Below are positions 33,632 through 42,239 of a DNA stretch of 64,000 bases, piece by piece. Both the position numbers and the translations under genes were made by a program. Positions within the stretch are counted from its first letter, which is position 1. The number at the start of each line of letters is the position of its first letter. The stretch is from Microcystis aeruginosa W13-11 (GTDB taxonomy: Bacteria; Cyanobacteriota; Cyanobacteriia; Cyanobacteriales; Microcystaceae): the NCBI GenBank assembly GCA_009995705.1, contig JAADBR010000007.1:10615-74614 (forward strand), given 5' to 3'. Below the pieces are notes generated by a model. The model did no database searches, was not told where the DNA came from, and saw only the letters and a program-made list of their open reading frames with translations.

Positions 33632-33735
33632 TATATTTTGTCCTCCTCAATTTGAGCTTGTCGCCATATATTTTTAAGAGTCCCAATAGGAACATCAACG
33701 CTGGATTTCGACCAACAAAGCAAAGATTTGAGCTA
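33631..33735 (-). pseudogene. HicA toxin remnant (C-terminal part)
   Basis: Upstream of hicB the frame reads KSLLCWSKSSVDVPIGTLKN then IWRQAQIEEDKI, which matches the C-terminal end of HicA proteins. It is open back only to about 33735. The N-terminal region with the catalytic histidine is missing. The stop overlaps the hicB start. The toxin is therefore inactive. Confidence 0.7.
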
Positions 33736-33802
33736 TCACCACTACAATAAAATCACTACTCACCCGCAGCAGATAAAGCCATAAATCCCGAAAATATTGC
33801 CC

Positions 33803-34912
33803 TTAATTAGCCTTAACTTTCTGCCCGATTGTATCGGCAGTGGTAGTGGAAACCATGGCCGCCATAACTTGTTCGGGGGAAACCGTAAAAGGCAGACGAT
33901 GAATGTCCGAATTAGGCTGACAGGCAATTGCCGCCGCGTGGCGCAATTGGGCAAGGGAAACATCTCTTAATCCTAAATCCTCTAGGGATTTCGGTAAACC
34001 AATTTGTTCATAAAACTGGATTAGTTGCCCCCGGGCCGATACTGCCAATTGATTACCCAAAACTATTTCCTCTAGACGCAATTGGGCGAGAATTCCGTAG
34101 GCGACTTTTTCCCCGTGCAGGGCATGATGGCAAGCGGGAATATGGGTTAAACCATTATGAATTGCATGGGCGGCCACGGTACGACAATTAGCGCCCCCTA
34201 AACCACCAATTACTCCGGCTAATAAAACGGTGGCATCCACTACCTGTTTCCAGTCCTCCCCGCCGATATTTTCCAGGGCTGCCGGGGATTTTTGGAAAAG
34301 AATATCCCGCAAAACCCGGGCCTGTTGGACAGCGGCAATGATCAGGGTTTCTGTGGAATGACCGCTACTGACGGAAGCTTCGTACCATTTAGCGATCGCA
34401 TCGCCAATACCGGCGATTAAGGTTCTTTTCGGGGCAGTTTGGATAATACCGTAATCGAGAATTAATAAATCCGGACAACGGGCTAGGGACAGATCGTAAA
34501 GAAACGCCCCCGCGTCGGAATAGACATTAGATAGGGCTGTCCAAGCGGCACAGGTGGCGGCGGAGGTGGGAATTGTGGCGATCGGCAAATGGCACTGATG
34601 GGCGAGTAATTTGGCCGTATCGAGGGCCTTGCCGCCACCCACACCGATGATAAAATCTGCCTCATGACTCTTGACAGATGCCTTTAAATATGCTAGGGAA
34701 TTTTCCGAACAATCGGGGGCGTAACTGTGATAGCTAGGAGTGAGATTTTTCAGGGGAGATGACAAAAAAGCTAAATTGCGATCGCCGCCCACCACCAGGG
34801 GACGTTTGCCCAAATCCGCTAACTTGCCGGTGGATTCTTCTAGGGCATTGTCACCCCGAATCACTTGTGCGGGGGCGATTAACAGGGGCAAAACAGCGAC
34901 AGCATTGGACAT
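33803..34912 (-). CDS. iron-containing alcohol dehydrogenase-family oxidoreductase (glycerol dehydrogenase-like)
   Basis: The 369-aa protein has a Rossmann-type N-terminal half (GVGGGKALDTAKL near residues 91-103) and a helical metal-binding C-terminal half, with ligands at GIGDAIAKWYEA (Asp), GLTH and HALHGEKVAYG (His). This is the layout of group III alcohol/glycerol dehydrogenases and related sn-glycerol-1-phosphate dehydrogenases. The substrate is uncertain. It lies upstream of the ycf51 gene on the same strand, with a 19-bp gap. Confidence 0.88.
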   Translation of the reverse strand: MSNAVAVLPLLIAPAQVIRGDNALEESTGKLADLGKRPLVVGGDRNLAFLSSPLKNLTPSYHSYAPDCSENSLAYLKASVKSHEADFIIGVGGGKALDTAKLLAHQCHLPIATIPTSAATCAAWTALSNVYSDAGAFLYDLSLARCPDLLILDYGIIQTAPKRTLIAGIGDAIAKWYEASVSSGHSTETLIIAAVQQARVLRDILFQKSPAALENIGGEDWKQVVDATVLLAGVIGGLGGANCRTVAAHAIHNGLTHIPACHHALHGEKVAYGILAQLRLEEIVLGNQLAVSARGQLIQFYEQIGLPKSLEDLGLRDVSLAQLRHAAAIACQPNSDIHRLPFTVSPEQVMAAMVSTTTADTIGQKVKAN

Positions 34913-34931
34913 TTTTTGACAACCTCAAGGA

Positions 34932-35444
34932 TTATTGGCTAATTTTAGCGAAACTTTCGGGAAAAAGCTGTAGTTCAGGAGTATTATCCCCCGGGGCGGA
35001 GAAGGATTTTTTAATCTGTCCCAGGTACAAAGGAGCGGATAAACCGGGCTGAGGATGAACGAGAGTGCGAGCGCTAATGATAAATTGATTATTACCGCCA
35101 GCACCGGCGCGACCGGAGGAAAACAAGTCACTAGCGGCTTGTTTTAGGGTTGCTTCCACCTGCTCGGCAGTAACAGTATTGGGCAGGGAGATAACAGCTT
35201 GATTAGCTCCGTTATCATAGACAAGGGAGAATCTCACCGCTCCCGGAATTTCTGTGCGGGTAAACAGTCCCAACCCAAGACCGAAAATTCCCACCGTCAA
35301 CACAGCCATAAAGCTAGTGACACCGACGAGACGAAAGCGGATTCCCCAACCGACGAGAAAAGCGATAATCGTGAGTACCAAAAAAACCAGCGTGGCAATA
35401 CCAGACCATTGGGTGTATTTGGCGAAGTTCAGGGGAATGTCCAT
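34932..35444 (-). CDS. ycf51: Ycf51 family protein (DUF2518)
   Basis: The 170-aa protein has two N-terminal hydrophobic segments (about residues 13-31 and 37-59) and a soluble C-terminal domain (NGANQAVISLPNTVTAEQVE, then ASDLFSSGRAGAGG and PQPGLSAPLYLG). It matches Ycf51, which is conserved in cyanobacteria and some plastids. Its function is not established. The frame is open for 94 codons more upstream. The ATG at 35444 gives MDIPLNFAKYTQWSGIATLV, as in the family. It is divergent from queE, with 21 bp between starts. Confidence 0.9.
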   Translation of the reverse strand: MDIPLNFAKYTQWSGIATLVFLVLTIIAFLVGWGIRFRLVGVTSFMAVLTVGIFGLGLGLFTRTEIPGAVRFSLVYDNGANQAVISLPNTVTAEQVEATLKQAASDLFSSGRAGAGGNNQFIISARTLVHPQPGLSAPLYLGQIKKSFSAPGDNTPELQLFPESFAKISQ

Positions 35445-35465
35445 ATTTTCTATAATACTAATTCT

Positions 35466-36083
35466 ATGAAAACGGTTAGCATAAACCATTGTACCTATCC
35501 TGTGGTCGAAACTTTCCATTCTGTCCAGGGCGAGGGCTTTTGGACGGGAAGCAATGCTTTTTTCCTCCGTTTGGGAGGTTGCGATGTCTATTGTCCTTGG
35601 TGCGACCAAAAAGAGTCTTGGAATGCCCACCGTTATCCCCAAAAATCCCTGGGGGAATTGGTTGAGATGGCAAAAGGGGCTAACCCCGCTATGGTGGTGA
35701 TTACCGGGGGTGAACCTTTGATGCACAATCTTGATCCTTTAACCAGGGAATTAAAAAATCAGGGTTTACGGGTACATTTAGAAACTTCTGGCGCTCATCC
35801 TTTTACTGGGGTTTTCGATTGGGTGACTTTTTCTCCTAAAACTTATAAAATGCCCGATCCTAGTATTTATGCACGGGTAAATGAGTTAAAAATTGTCGTG
35901 GCTCATCCAGAGGATTTAGACTGGGCAGCTATGCAGGAAAGTAATTTATCGGAAGGGGTGATTAAATATCTACAACCCGAATGGAATACAGCAGAAAGCA
36001 AAGAGTTAGTCTTTAATTATGTTCTTCGGCATCCCCAATGGCGTCTCAGTCTCCAAACCCATAAGTTTTTAGGAGTCCGCTAG
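35466..36083 (+). CDS. queE: 7-carboxy-7-deazaguanine synthase QueE
   Basis: The 205-aa radical SAM enzyme has ETFHSVQGEGFWTGSNAFFL at residues 14-33 and CDVYCPWC at 38-45, the QueE form of the [4Fe-4S]/SAM binding motif (CxxxCxxC). VITGGEPLMH follows near 76. QueE converts carboxytetrahydropterin to 7-carboxy-7-deazaguanine, the third step to queuosine and other deazapurines. The frame is open for many codons upstream because it overlaps the ycf51 frame on the other strand. The ATG at 35466 is chosen from family length. Confidence 0.95.
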   Translation: MKTVSINHCTYPVVETFHSVQGEGFWTGSNAFFLRLGGCDVYCPWCDQKESWNAHRYPQKSLGELVEMAKGANPAMVVITGGEPLMHNLDPLTRELKNQGLRVHLETSGAHPFTGVFDWVTFSPKTYKMPDPSIYARVNELKIVVAHPEDLDWAAMQESNLSEGVIKYLQPEWNTAESKELVFNYVLRHPQWRLSLQTHKFLGVR

Positions 36084-36120
36084 TCAGTGATCAGTTATCA
36101 GTTATCAGTTATCAGATTTG
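36084..36120. repeat. TCAGTTATCAG tandem
   Basis: Tandem copies of GTTATCA (AGTGATCAGTTATCAGTTAT and on) directly follow queE. They belong to the short-repeat family found in several intergenic gaps of the window. Confidence 0.65.
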
Positions 36121-36167
36121 AGTTTTCAGTAAGCGGTATTGTAAAGTTTCAAGGCAAATATGGTCAG

Positions 36168-36376
36168 ATATATCGCTCTTCTGGAACTTTCGGAAATACC
36201 TGACCGAATCCAGATTCTGAAACCCTTGCTTGACGAGTGATCGCTAACTTTTTTTCTAATAAAAACTCAAATTTCGGGTTTCTGTTAGTTAGTGATAGCT
36301 TGAAGGTTTACCCCATAAGAGAGCCAGAGTTTAGAGACTGTAAGACTTTTGCCAGAGTCCTGAAAGAGCGATATAT
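36168..36376. mobile_element. 209-bp MITE-like element (copy 2) with perfect 13-bp terminal inverted repeats
   Basis: ATATATCGCTCTT at 36168-36180 is exactly inverted at 36364-36376 (AAGAGCGATATAT). Inside lie the hairpin CGCTAAC/GTTAG(T)G nested around AAACTC/GGGTTT, and a right part identical in order to the copy at 15081-15290. There is no coding. TA is the outermost dinucleotide at both ends. Confidence 0.85.
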
Positions 36377-36403
36377 TGACTGATGACTGATAGCTCAGGT
36401 TAA

Positions 36404-38956
36404 CTAACTATTTTTCGCCTCTAATTTGGTCAAACGACTTTTAAGTTCCTGATTTTCCTGTTTCATTTTTTCTAATTGCTCGCGAATTTCCTGAATTGCT
36501 TTCTCGGAACCTAATTTTTTCTGGAGTTTTTGTACTGCTTCCTCCGCTACACGACGAACGCGACCATCGGGAGTTTGATCGCTCAAAGCTTGTAAAATAG
36601 CGATAGCTTTGGCATTTTCTATCTGTCCTAAAGCGTTACACACTGCCACTTGTGTCAAGAAAAAAGTTTCCTTGGCAATGGTTTCTAAACGTTCCAAAAT
36701 TACGGTTAATTTATCCGTGGTTTGTCCCGAAGAAATCGCTCCTAGGGCGCGGATAGCGCCTAATCTCAGGGGTTGAGGTGTGCCTAAAGCCGTGTAGGTC
36801 AAAATTGACTCCAAAGCCGCCGGCGAGGTTTTTAACTGGCTTAAACCGCCAATTGCGCCCGCTCTTACTACCTCATTCCACCCCTTTCTTGACTGTAAAA
36901 TATGATTGAGCAGGTCAATAATTTCCCCTTCTTTATTTTGCAATTGTCCCACGGCCATGCAGCCTAATCCTCGCGCCGTGGCCGCTTCCACATAATAACT
37001 AGCATCTCCGGTTTCTAGTAGGGATTTAAGCGCGTTATAACTATCTAAGGTTTTAATTTCACTTAATCCCTCGACAACTGCCCGACGGACTTGTGCTTTT
37101 TCATCGTTTAAACCTTTAATTAAAGCAGTAACCGCCTGATCTAACCGAAGAGTTGCTAACTGTTTGGCCACCTCCACACGCACCCCCCAAAAAGGCTCAT
37201 TTTCTAGGGATGTCCCTAAAGCTTCGATCGCTTCTAAACCGCCTTTTTTAGCAATAGCCGTCGCTGCATAGATACGAGAAATCGGGTCGGGATCCTGTTG
37301 TAATTGCGCTTTTAATTCGGCGATGGGATACTCAAGAGTGACGGTTTTGAGGAAATTATTACCCTGATCGAACTTGACAAAATCGGGCTTTTGTGCTAGG
37401 GGAAAATAGAAACTTTGTTCTTTTTGGTGAATCCGCAGATTGTAGGAAAGATCATCAGAGTTGAGATAGGCAAAAGCGACGGGAATTTTCAAGTCGAATA
37501 GTTCCTTTTCGTCCTGGGTTTGGGTGACGGTTAATTGGGCTAAATTATTCTCATTATCCCAACTGTAGGCCACCTTATAATCGGGATGACCACCGCGATA
37601 AACGTACTGATCAAAGAGGAATAATAAATTGTAGCCGGTCGCTTTTTCGATCGCTCGTAATAAGTCCACGGTTTCTACGGTTTTATGGGCATTATCCCGC
37701 ACAAAAGTATGAATCGCTTTTTCAAATAAATCTTCCCCTAAAATAGAGCGGATCATCTGATAAACACAAGCACCTTTTTCGTAGAGATGACGATCATAAA
37801 GTTCGATCGCTTCTCGATAAACATGAGTAACAATCGGACGACGATAGCGGGAAGTATCTTCTTCTAAATAACTTCTTGCTTCCCCTAATAAATAATAACT
37901 AGCAGCAGCTTTTCCGTATTCCGATTCTGTCCATAAAACCTCAGAATAGGAAGCCATTCCCTCTTTAATCCAAGCGTGAGACCAGTGTTTAATTACCACT
38001 AAATCACCGAACCATTGATGAGCTAATTCATGGGCAACTAAGCTTTCTGTCCCAGTATGATCGATGCTGGCTCTTTGATCAATTAAACAGCGATCGGTTA
38101 AAATTGTGGTGGAAGTATTTTCCATCCCACCAAAAATAAAATCATCTACACAAACTTGCGCGTATTTGGGATAGGGATAGGGATAACCAAACTTTTGGCT
38201 AAAAAACTCGATCATGCGGGGAGTTTTACCCATACTTCTTTGTCCCTCTTCTTCCCGTCCTTTTTCCACATAATAAGTGACAGGAACACCATTCCATGAG
38301 TCGCATAATTCGGCAAAATCTCCCACCGCAAGAGTCATTAAATAGGTAGGATGAACTTGCTTTTGTGACCAGTGATAAATTCTGTCTTCACCAACGGGTT
38401 CCACTGAGATTAATTCCCCGTTAGAAATAGCCATATAGGGTTGGGGAATTTTAACCCGAATTTCGGAGGTGGCTAATTGGCCGGGGTAATCAAAACAGGG
38501 AAACCAAAAGCGAGAATCTTCATCTTCTCCCTGGGTCCAAACTTGCATCGGTTTGTCGGGATAATATTCGTCGGGTTCGATAAAATATAATCCCCGTTGT
38601 GGTTGGTTAACTTGATAGTTAATCGTCAGGATAATCGGTTTATCGCTGGTGGGTTGTAGCAGATGAATGGTCAGGAGAGAATGATCATAGTCAAAGGGTT
38701 GACTGATACCTTCAATGAACACAAAATTAATATTTAAATTCACCGCGTCCAGGGTTAAACTGGTAATTCCCTGACGAATGGGGGTGAGGGTAATCTGACA
38801 GCTGCCCTGAAAACTTTGTCGGGGAATATCAATAATTAAATCAAGAAAAATATGATTAACTTGTCCGGGTCGATCGGGGTTATAATGGGGTTTAGCCCCC
38901 GGTAATTCAAAGAGTTGACGCTGATTATTTTCCGTGTCGATGGTGAGATGAGACAT
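36404..38956 (-). CDS. M1 family aminopeptidase with C-terminal HEAT repeats and coiled coil
   Basis: The 850-aa protein has an N-terminal beta-rich saddle, the exopeptidase motif GGMENTS and the zinc site HELAHQWFGD-x-WIKEG (HExxH-x18-E), with a downstream catalytic Tyr region. From about residue 560 there are HEAT-like repeats (LGTSLENEPFWGVRVEVAKQ, RRAVVEGLSEIKTL, VVRAGAIGGLSQ, LRLGAIRALG). The C-terminus is a coiled coil (LEKMKQENQELKSRLTKLEA). M1 enzymes remove N-terminal residues from peptides. The frame extends 28 codons more. The start at 38956 (MSHLTIDTENNQRQLFELPG) leaves space for the divergent DUF4079 gene. Confidence 0.95.
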   Translation of the reverse strand: MSHLTIDTENNQRQLFELPGAKPHYNPDRPGQVNHIFLDLIIDIPRQSFQGSCQITLTPIRQGITSLTLDAVNLNINFVFIEGISQPFDYDHSLLTIHLLQPTSDKPIILTINYQVNQPQRGLYFIEPDEYYPDKPMQVWTQGEDEDSRFWFPCFDYPGQLATSEIRVKIPQPYMAISNGELISVEPVGEDRIYHWSQKQVHPTYLMTLAVGDFAELCDSWNGVPVTYYVEKGREEEGQRSMGKTPRMIEFFSQKFGYPYPYPKYAQVCVDDFIFGGMENTSTTILTDRCLIDQRASIDHTGTESLVAHELAHQWFGDLVVIKHWSHAWIKEGMASYSEVLWTESEYGKAAASYYLLGEARSYLEEDTSRYRRPIVTHVYREAIELYDRHLYEKGACVYQMIRSILGEDLFEKAIHTFVRDNAHKTVETVDLLRAIEKATGYNLLFLFDQYVYRGGHPDYKVAYSWDNENNLAQLTVTQTQDEKELFDLKIPVAFAYLNSDDLSYNLRIHQKEQSFYFPLAQKPDFVKFDQGNNFLKTVTLEYPIAELKAQLQQDPDPISRIYAATAIAKKGGLEAIEALGTSLENEPFWGVRVEVAKQLATLRLDQAVTALIKGLNDEKAQVRRAVVEGLSEIKTLDSYNALKSLLETGDASYYVEAATARGLGCMAVGQLQNKEGEIIDLLNHILQSRKGWNEVVRAGAIGGLSQLKTSPAALESILTYTALGTPQPLRLGAIRALGAISSGQTTDKLTVILERLETIAKETFFLTQVAVCNALGQIENAKAIAILQALSDQTPDGRVRRVAEEAVQKLQKKLGSEKAIQEIREQLEKMKQENQELKSRLTKLEAKNS

Positions 38957-39044
38957 ATTAGCCCTAACTTGCTGATTTTTGTCCAGTAAACTTAAATTAA
39001 CACGATCGGTCGTCCCTTTCCTTGCTAATAATAATCCCACCCCT

Positions 39045-39482
39045 ATGAATCTCCCCTCCTTTCTCTGGTTATGGAAAATTGCCGCTTGGTCGATGGGATT
39101 TGCCCTCTTTGCCTATTTTTTACTGGCGGTTTCGGGGGTAAACATGGGTTATCGACGACTTGCGGGCCAATCTCGACCGAAATGGTTAAGACCCTTTCAT
39201 CTCCTCAGCGGCCTGATCATGGTTGCTTTGGTCTTAATTCTGCTGGGAATCGGATTAGTGGGAACAATCGGTCATTATGGCAGTTTAGGTCACTCTTCCC
39301 ACCTGATAGCGGGTTTATCGGTGGTTTTTCTGGTTTTTGTTTCGGCAATTAGCGGCCTGAACATTACAACCCGTCCACCTCTAGCGCGGTCTCTGCACAT
39401 CGGCACTAATCTTTTATTGTTTCTGGGTTTTCTTTTTGTTACCCTAACAGGATGGGATGTGGTGCAAAAATATCTACAATAA
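39045..39482 (+). CDS. DUF4079 membrane protein
   Basis: The 145-aa protein has four hydrophobic segments (LWKIAAWSMGFALFAYFLLA, then LLSGLIMVALVLILLGIGLV, HLIAGLSVVFLVFVSAISGL, LLLFLGFLFVTLTGWDVV) and several histidines near them (PFHLLSG, GHSSHLI, SLHIGTN). The pattern recalls small heme-binding cytochrome b-like proteins of the DUF4079 family. The function is unknown. The ATG at 39045 is preferred to one at 38979, which would overlap the divergent aminopeptidase start. Confidence 0.82.
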   Translation: MNLPSFLWLWKIAAWSMGFALFAYFLLAVSGVNMGYRRLAGQSRPKWLRPFHLLSGLIMVALVLILLGIGLVGTIGHYGSLGHSSHLIAGLSVVFLVFVSAISGLNITTRPPLARSLHIGTNLLLFLGFLFVTLTGWDVVQKYLQ

Positions 39483-39529
39483 AAATAGTCGGCGATCGAG
39501 TGGAGACTGTTTGATCGATAAAAACTAGC

Positions 39530-39759
39530 TAAGTAAGTGGATGTTAAAAATTGTCACATCCCCCCCCTTATAAAGGGGGAATTAAGGGGAGATCCCCCCG
39601 CCTATCGGCACCCCCCTTATCAAGGGGAGATCCCCCCGCCTATCGGCACCCCCCTTATCAAGGGGAGATCCCCCCGCCTATCGGCACCCCCCTTATCAAG
39701 GGGGGCAGGGGGGATCAAGGACAAAATCTATCTTCAATTTAATTGAAACCACTTACTTA
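39530..39759. repeat. MITE-like element with 38-bp C/G palindromic units (copy B)
   Basis: TAAGTAAGTGG at 39530-39540 is exactly inverted at 39749-39759 (CCACTTACTTA). The core repeats a 38-bp unit three times (TTATCAAGG at 39617, 39655 and 39693), each with CCCCTT/AAGGGG palindromes and GCCTATCGGC. Short frames across it are translated repeat only. This copy has the best-preserved ends. Confidence 0.88.
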
Positions 39760-39812
39760 TCTCATCCCGAAAAATCGCTTTTTAGTGACAGAATACTCAC
39801 CCCCAAATCATT

Positions 39813-40913
39813 ATGCAAACCGTCGAATCACAAGCTATTAACACGATGTCAGGGACCAAAAAAGGGCTACCAGTAACAATTATTACTGGTTTTCTTGGTA
39901 GTGGTAAGACCACTCTCCTCAATCATATTCTCAGCAATCAACAGAAATTAAAAACTGCTGTTCTTGTCAATGAATTCGGCGAAATCGGTATCGATAACGA
40001 ACTGATTATCAGCGGTGATGACAGTATGGTAGAATTGAATAATGGCTGTATTTGCTGCACGATTAACGAGGATTTAATTCAAGCAGTTTATAAAGTTCTC
40101 GAACGTCCCGAAAAAATCGATTATTTAGTCGTAGAAACCACGGGATTAGCCGATCCTTTACCAGTAGCTTTAACCTTTTTAGGGACGGAATTACGGGAAA
40201 TGACCCGTTTAGATTCCATTGTCACTATGGTGGATTGTGCCAATTTTAGTCTTGATTTATTCAACGCGCAAGCGGCCTTAAGTCAAATCACCTACGGTGA
40301 TATTATTGTTCTCAATAAAACCGATCTAGTGGATGAAGCGGATGTGGATTCTTTAGAAATAAGAATCCGGGACATGAAGCAAGGAGCGAGAATTCTTCGT
40401 ACTAGCAAAAGTCAGGTTCCTTTACCCTTAATTCTCAGCGTCGGACTATTTGAATCGGATAAATATTTCGATACAGAAGAAGAACACCACGATCATCATC
40501 ACCACGACCACGATCACGACCATTGCGATGATGATCACGATCATCATCACCACGATCACGATCATGATCATCACGACCATTCCAATCATTTAGAGGTGGA
40601 TGGATTTACTTCTATTTCCTTTGCTAGTGACCAACCTTTTTCGATTCGGAAGTTCCAATATTTCCTCGATAATCAGTTACCAGAAAGCGTTTTCCGCGCT
40701 AAGGGTATTATCTGGTTTGATGAAAGTCCTAAACGTCATATTTTCCACCTCAGTGGTAAACGTTTTACTCTCGAAGATGACGAATGGAAAGGTACTCCGA
40801 AAAATCAGCTAGTTCTTATCGGTCAAAATCTCGATCATGAAACCCTAAAAGAACAGATTAACAGTTGTCTCATTTTACCTGCTGTCAATCGCGGTAAAGG
40901 ATTTGGGAAATAA
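39813..40913 (+). CDS. CobW/COG0523-family GTPase with histidine-rich loop
   Basis: The 366-aa protein has the P-loop GFLGSGKTT near residues 27-35, the metal-binding NGCICC motif near 82-87, switch/G3 EttGLADP and NKTD for guanine. It is followed by a striking His/Asp-rich loop (residues about 225-258). COG0523 proteins act as metal insertion chaperones, often under zinc, cobalt or nickel limitation. The His-rich loop suggests Zn or Ni binding. The next gene is a convergent metal ABC solute-binding protein, so the region may serve metal homeostasis. Confidence 0.92.
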   Translation: MQTVESQAINTMSGTKKGLPVTIITGFLGSGKTTLLNHILSNQQKLKTAVLVNEFGEIGIDNELIISGDDSMVELNNGCICCTINEDLIQAVYKVLERPEKIDYLVVETTGLADPLPVALTFLGTELREMTRLDSIVTMVDCANFSLDLFNAQAALSQITYGDIIVLNKTDLVDEADVDSLEIRIRDMKQGARILRTSKSQVPLPLILSVGLFESDKYFDTEEEHHDHHHHDHDHDHCDDDHDHHHHDHDHDHHDHSNHLEVDGFTSISFASDQPFSIRKFQYFLDNQLPESVFRAKGIIWFDESPKRHIFHLSGKRFTLEDDEWKGTPKNQLVLIGQNLDHETLKEQINSCLILPAVNRGKGFGK

Positions 40914-41000
40914 ACCCCGCTTTGTAGATCTACTAAGTTGGGATTTTTAAGGGGAAACTCTCTGCTAAAGTCGGTCGTTACTTTCGATTTTTTCCCTCAA

Positions 41001-41090
41001 TCCCAGCCTTTGGGGGGTTCTACCCCCCAAACCCGCCGCGCATTAGCTTTTCGGTGGGATGCTTGCAGGCAGCTGCTGATCCATTTGTCA
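41001..41090. repeat. dispersed repeat TTGGGGGGTTCTACCCCCCA (copy 1)
   Basis: The palindrome TGGGGGG-TTCTA-CCCCCCA followed by AACCCGCCGCGCATTAG and TTTTCGGTGGGATGCT also occurs at 52191-52272 with small differences. It lies between convergent genes and could form a strong hairpin. Confidence 0.75.
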
Positions 41091-41184
41091 TCATTATAAA
41101 AGTTACTGATAATTGCTGATTGTCGGTATTTCTGCCTTCCTAGCTCCTGACTCTAAGGACAATTTTTTGATTTTTACAATAGGT

Positions 41185-42105
41185 CTATTGACCTTCTTGA
41201 GGTACTTTTCCTCCTAAAGATTCCACGATCGAGCGAGTATTTTCTTTCAGCATTTTTACATAACTATCCCCCCCAGTACCCACTGCACCGATCGAATCAG
41301 AATATAATTGTTGTGGTGCTAATTTCACCCCCGCTTCTTCGGCTACAGTGGTAATTAAAGCGGGATTAATAGTCGTCTCGGCAAAGATAGCAGGAACCTG
41401 GAGATTTTTAATAGCATCGGCTAAATTTTTCACTGTTTGGGCGCTAGGTTGTTCTTCGGTACTAATGCCAATTAAAGTTCCCGCAACTTTTAAACCGTAG
41501 GCATGAGCATAATACTGAAAAGCGTCATGGGTGGTGACTAATTGTCTTTGGGAAGGGGGGATAGTTTCAATAGCCACAGTAATCCAGCGATCAAGATTTT
41601 CTAATTCCCTGATTAATTGGGCGGCATTTTCAGTAAAAATCTCTTCATCTTCGGGACTTAATTCAATCAATTGATCTCGGATTTTTTCCACCATAATTAT
41701 CCCATTTTTAGCCGACCCCCAAACGTGGGGATCGGGGACTTTCTGCCCCTCTTTTTCCAATTGTAAAGGCTTGATTGCTTCTCCCACAGCCACTTTTTTA
41801 GCTTTAATTCCCGTAGAATTGATCATTTTAATTAACCCCGGTTCGAGATTATAACCGTTATAGAGAATTAAATCGGCTTTTTCTAAAGCCACACTATCGG
41901 CGGGAACTGGTTCATAAACATGGGGATCATCCCCTGGTTTTAAAATGTCTTGATGGTCAATTTCTTCACCGCCCACTCGTGCGGTTAAATCGGCGATAAT
42001 TGTGCTAGTGGAGATTACCTTGGGTTTTTGGTTATCAGTAGTATTAACCGAGGCATGACAAGCAACCAATCCCAAAAATAAACAGGATAAAATTAGTTGT
42101 TTCAT
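41185..42105 (-). CDS. metal ABC transporter solute-binding lipoprotein, Mn-type
   Basis: The 306-aa protein has a lipobox (LVAC, residues 13-16) and the TroA-superfamily fold. Probable ligands are DPHVYEP (His near residue 62), DPHVWGS (His near 127), AETTIN (Glu near 233) and YSDSIG (Asp near 260). This set of two His, one Glu and one Asp is the Mn-type site. ZnuA-type proteins have a third His and a long His-rich loop, absent here. Permease and ATPase genes are not adjacent. Confidence 0.88.
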   Translation of the reverse strand: MKQLILSCLFLGLVACHASVNTTDNQKPKVISTSTIIADLTARVGGEEIDHQDILKPGDDPHVYEPVPADSVALEKADLILYNGYNLEPGLIKMINSTGIKAKKVAVGEAIKPLQLEKEGQKVPDPHVWGSAKNGIIMVEKIRDQLIELSPEDEEIFTENAAQLIRELENLDRWITVAIETIPPSQRQLVTTHDAFQYYAHAYGLKVAGTLIGISTEEQPSAQTVKNLADAIKNLQVPAIFAETTINPALITTVAEEAGVKLAPQQLYSDSIGAVGTGGDSYVKMLKENTRSIVESLGGKVPQEGQ

Positions 42106-42239
42106 CGAGAAATAGAAATGAGAGGTTAGAGGTTAGAGATGAGGGGAAATGGCATTGATATCTATCTTAATTTTTTTCCTGACTAAAGACTCCTTTTACT
42201 ATTAAAATAGAGAATAGAGAAGGTGTAAATTGAAGAGAT

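Noticed and set aside
38957-39040. N-terminal extension of the M1 aminopeptidase
   Set aside because: It would nearly touch the divergent DUF4079 start and adds residues not seen at the start of the family.
39537-39746. Two overlapping open frames in the 38-bp repeat array
   Set aside because: They are translated tandem repeat. Similar frames appear in the other copies of the same element.
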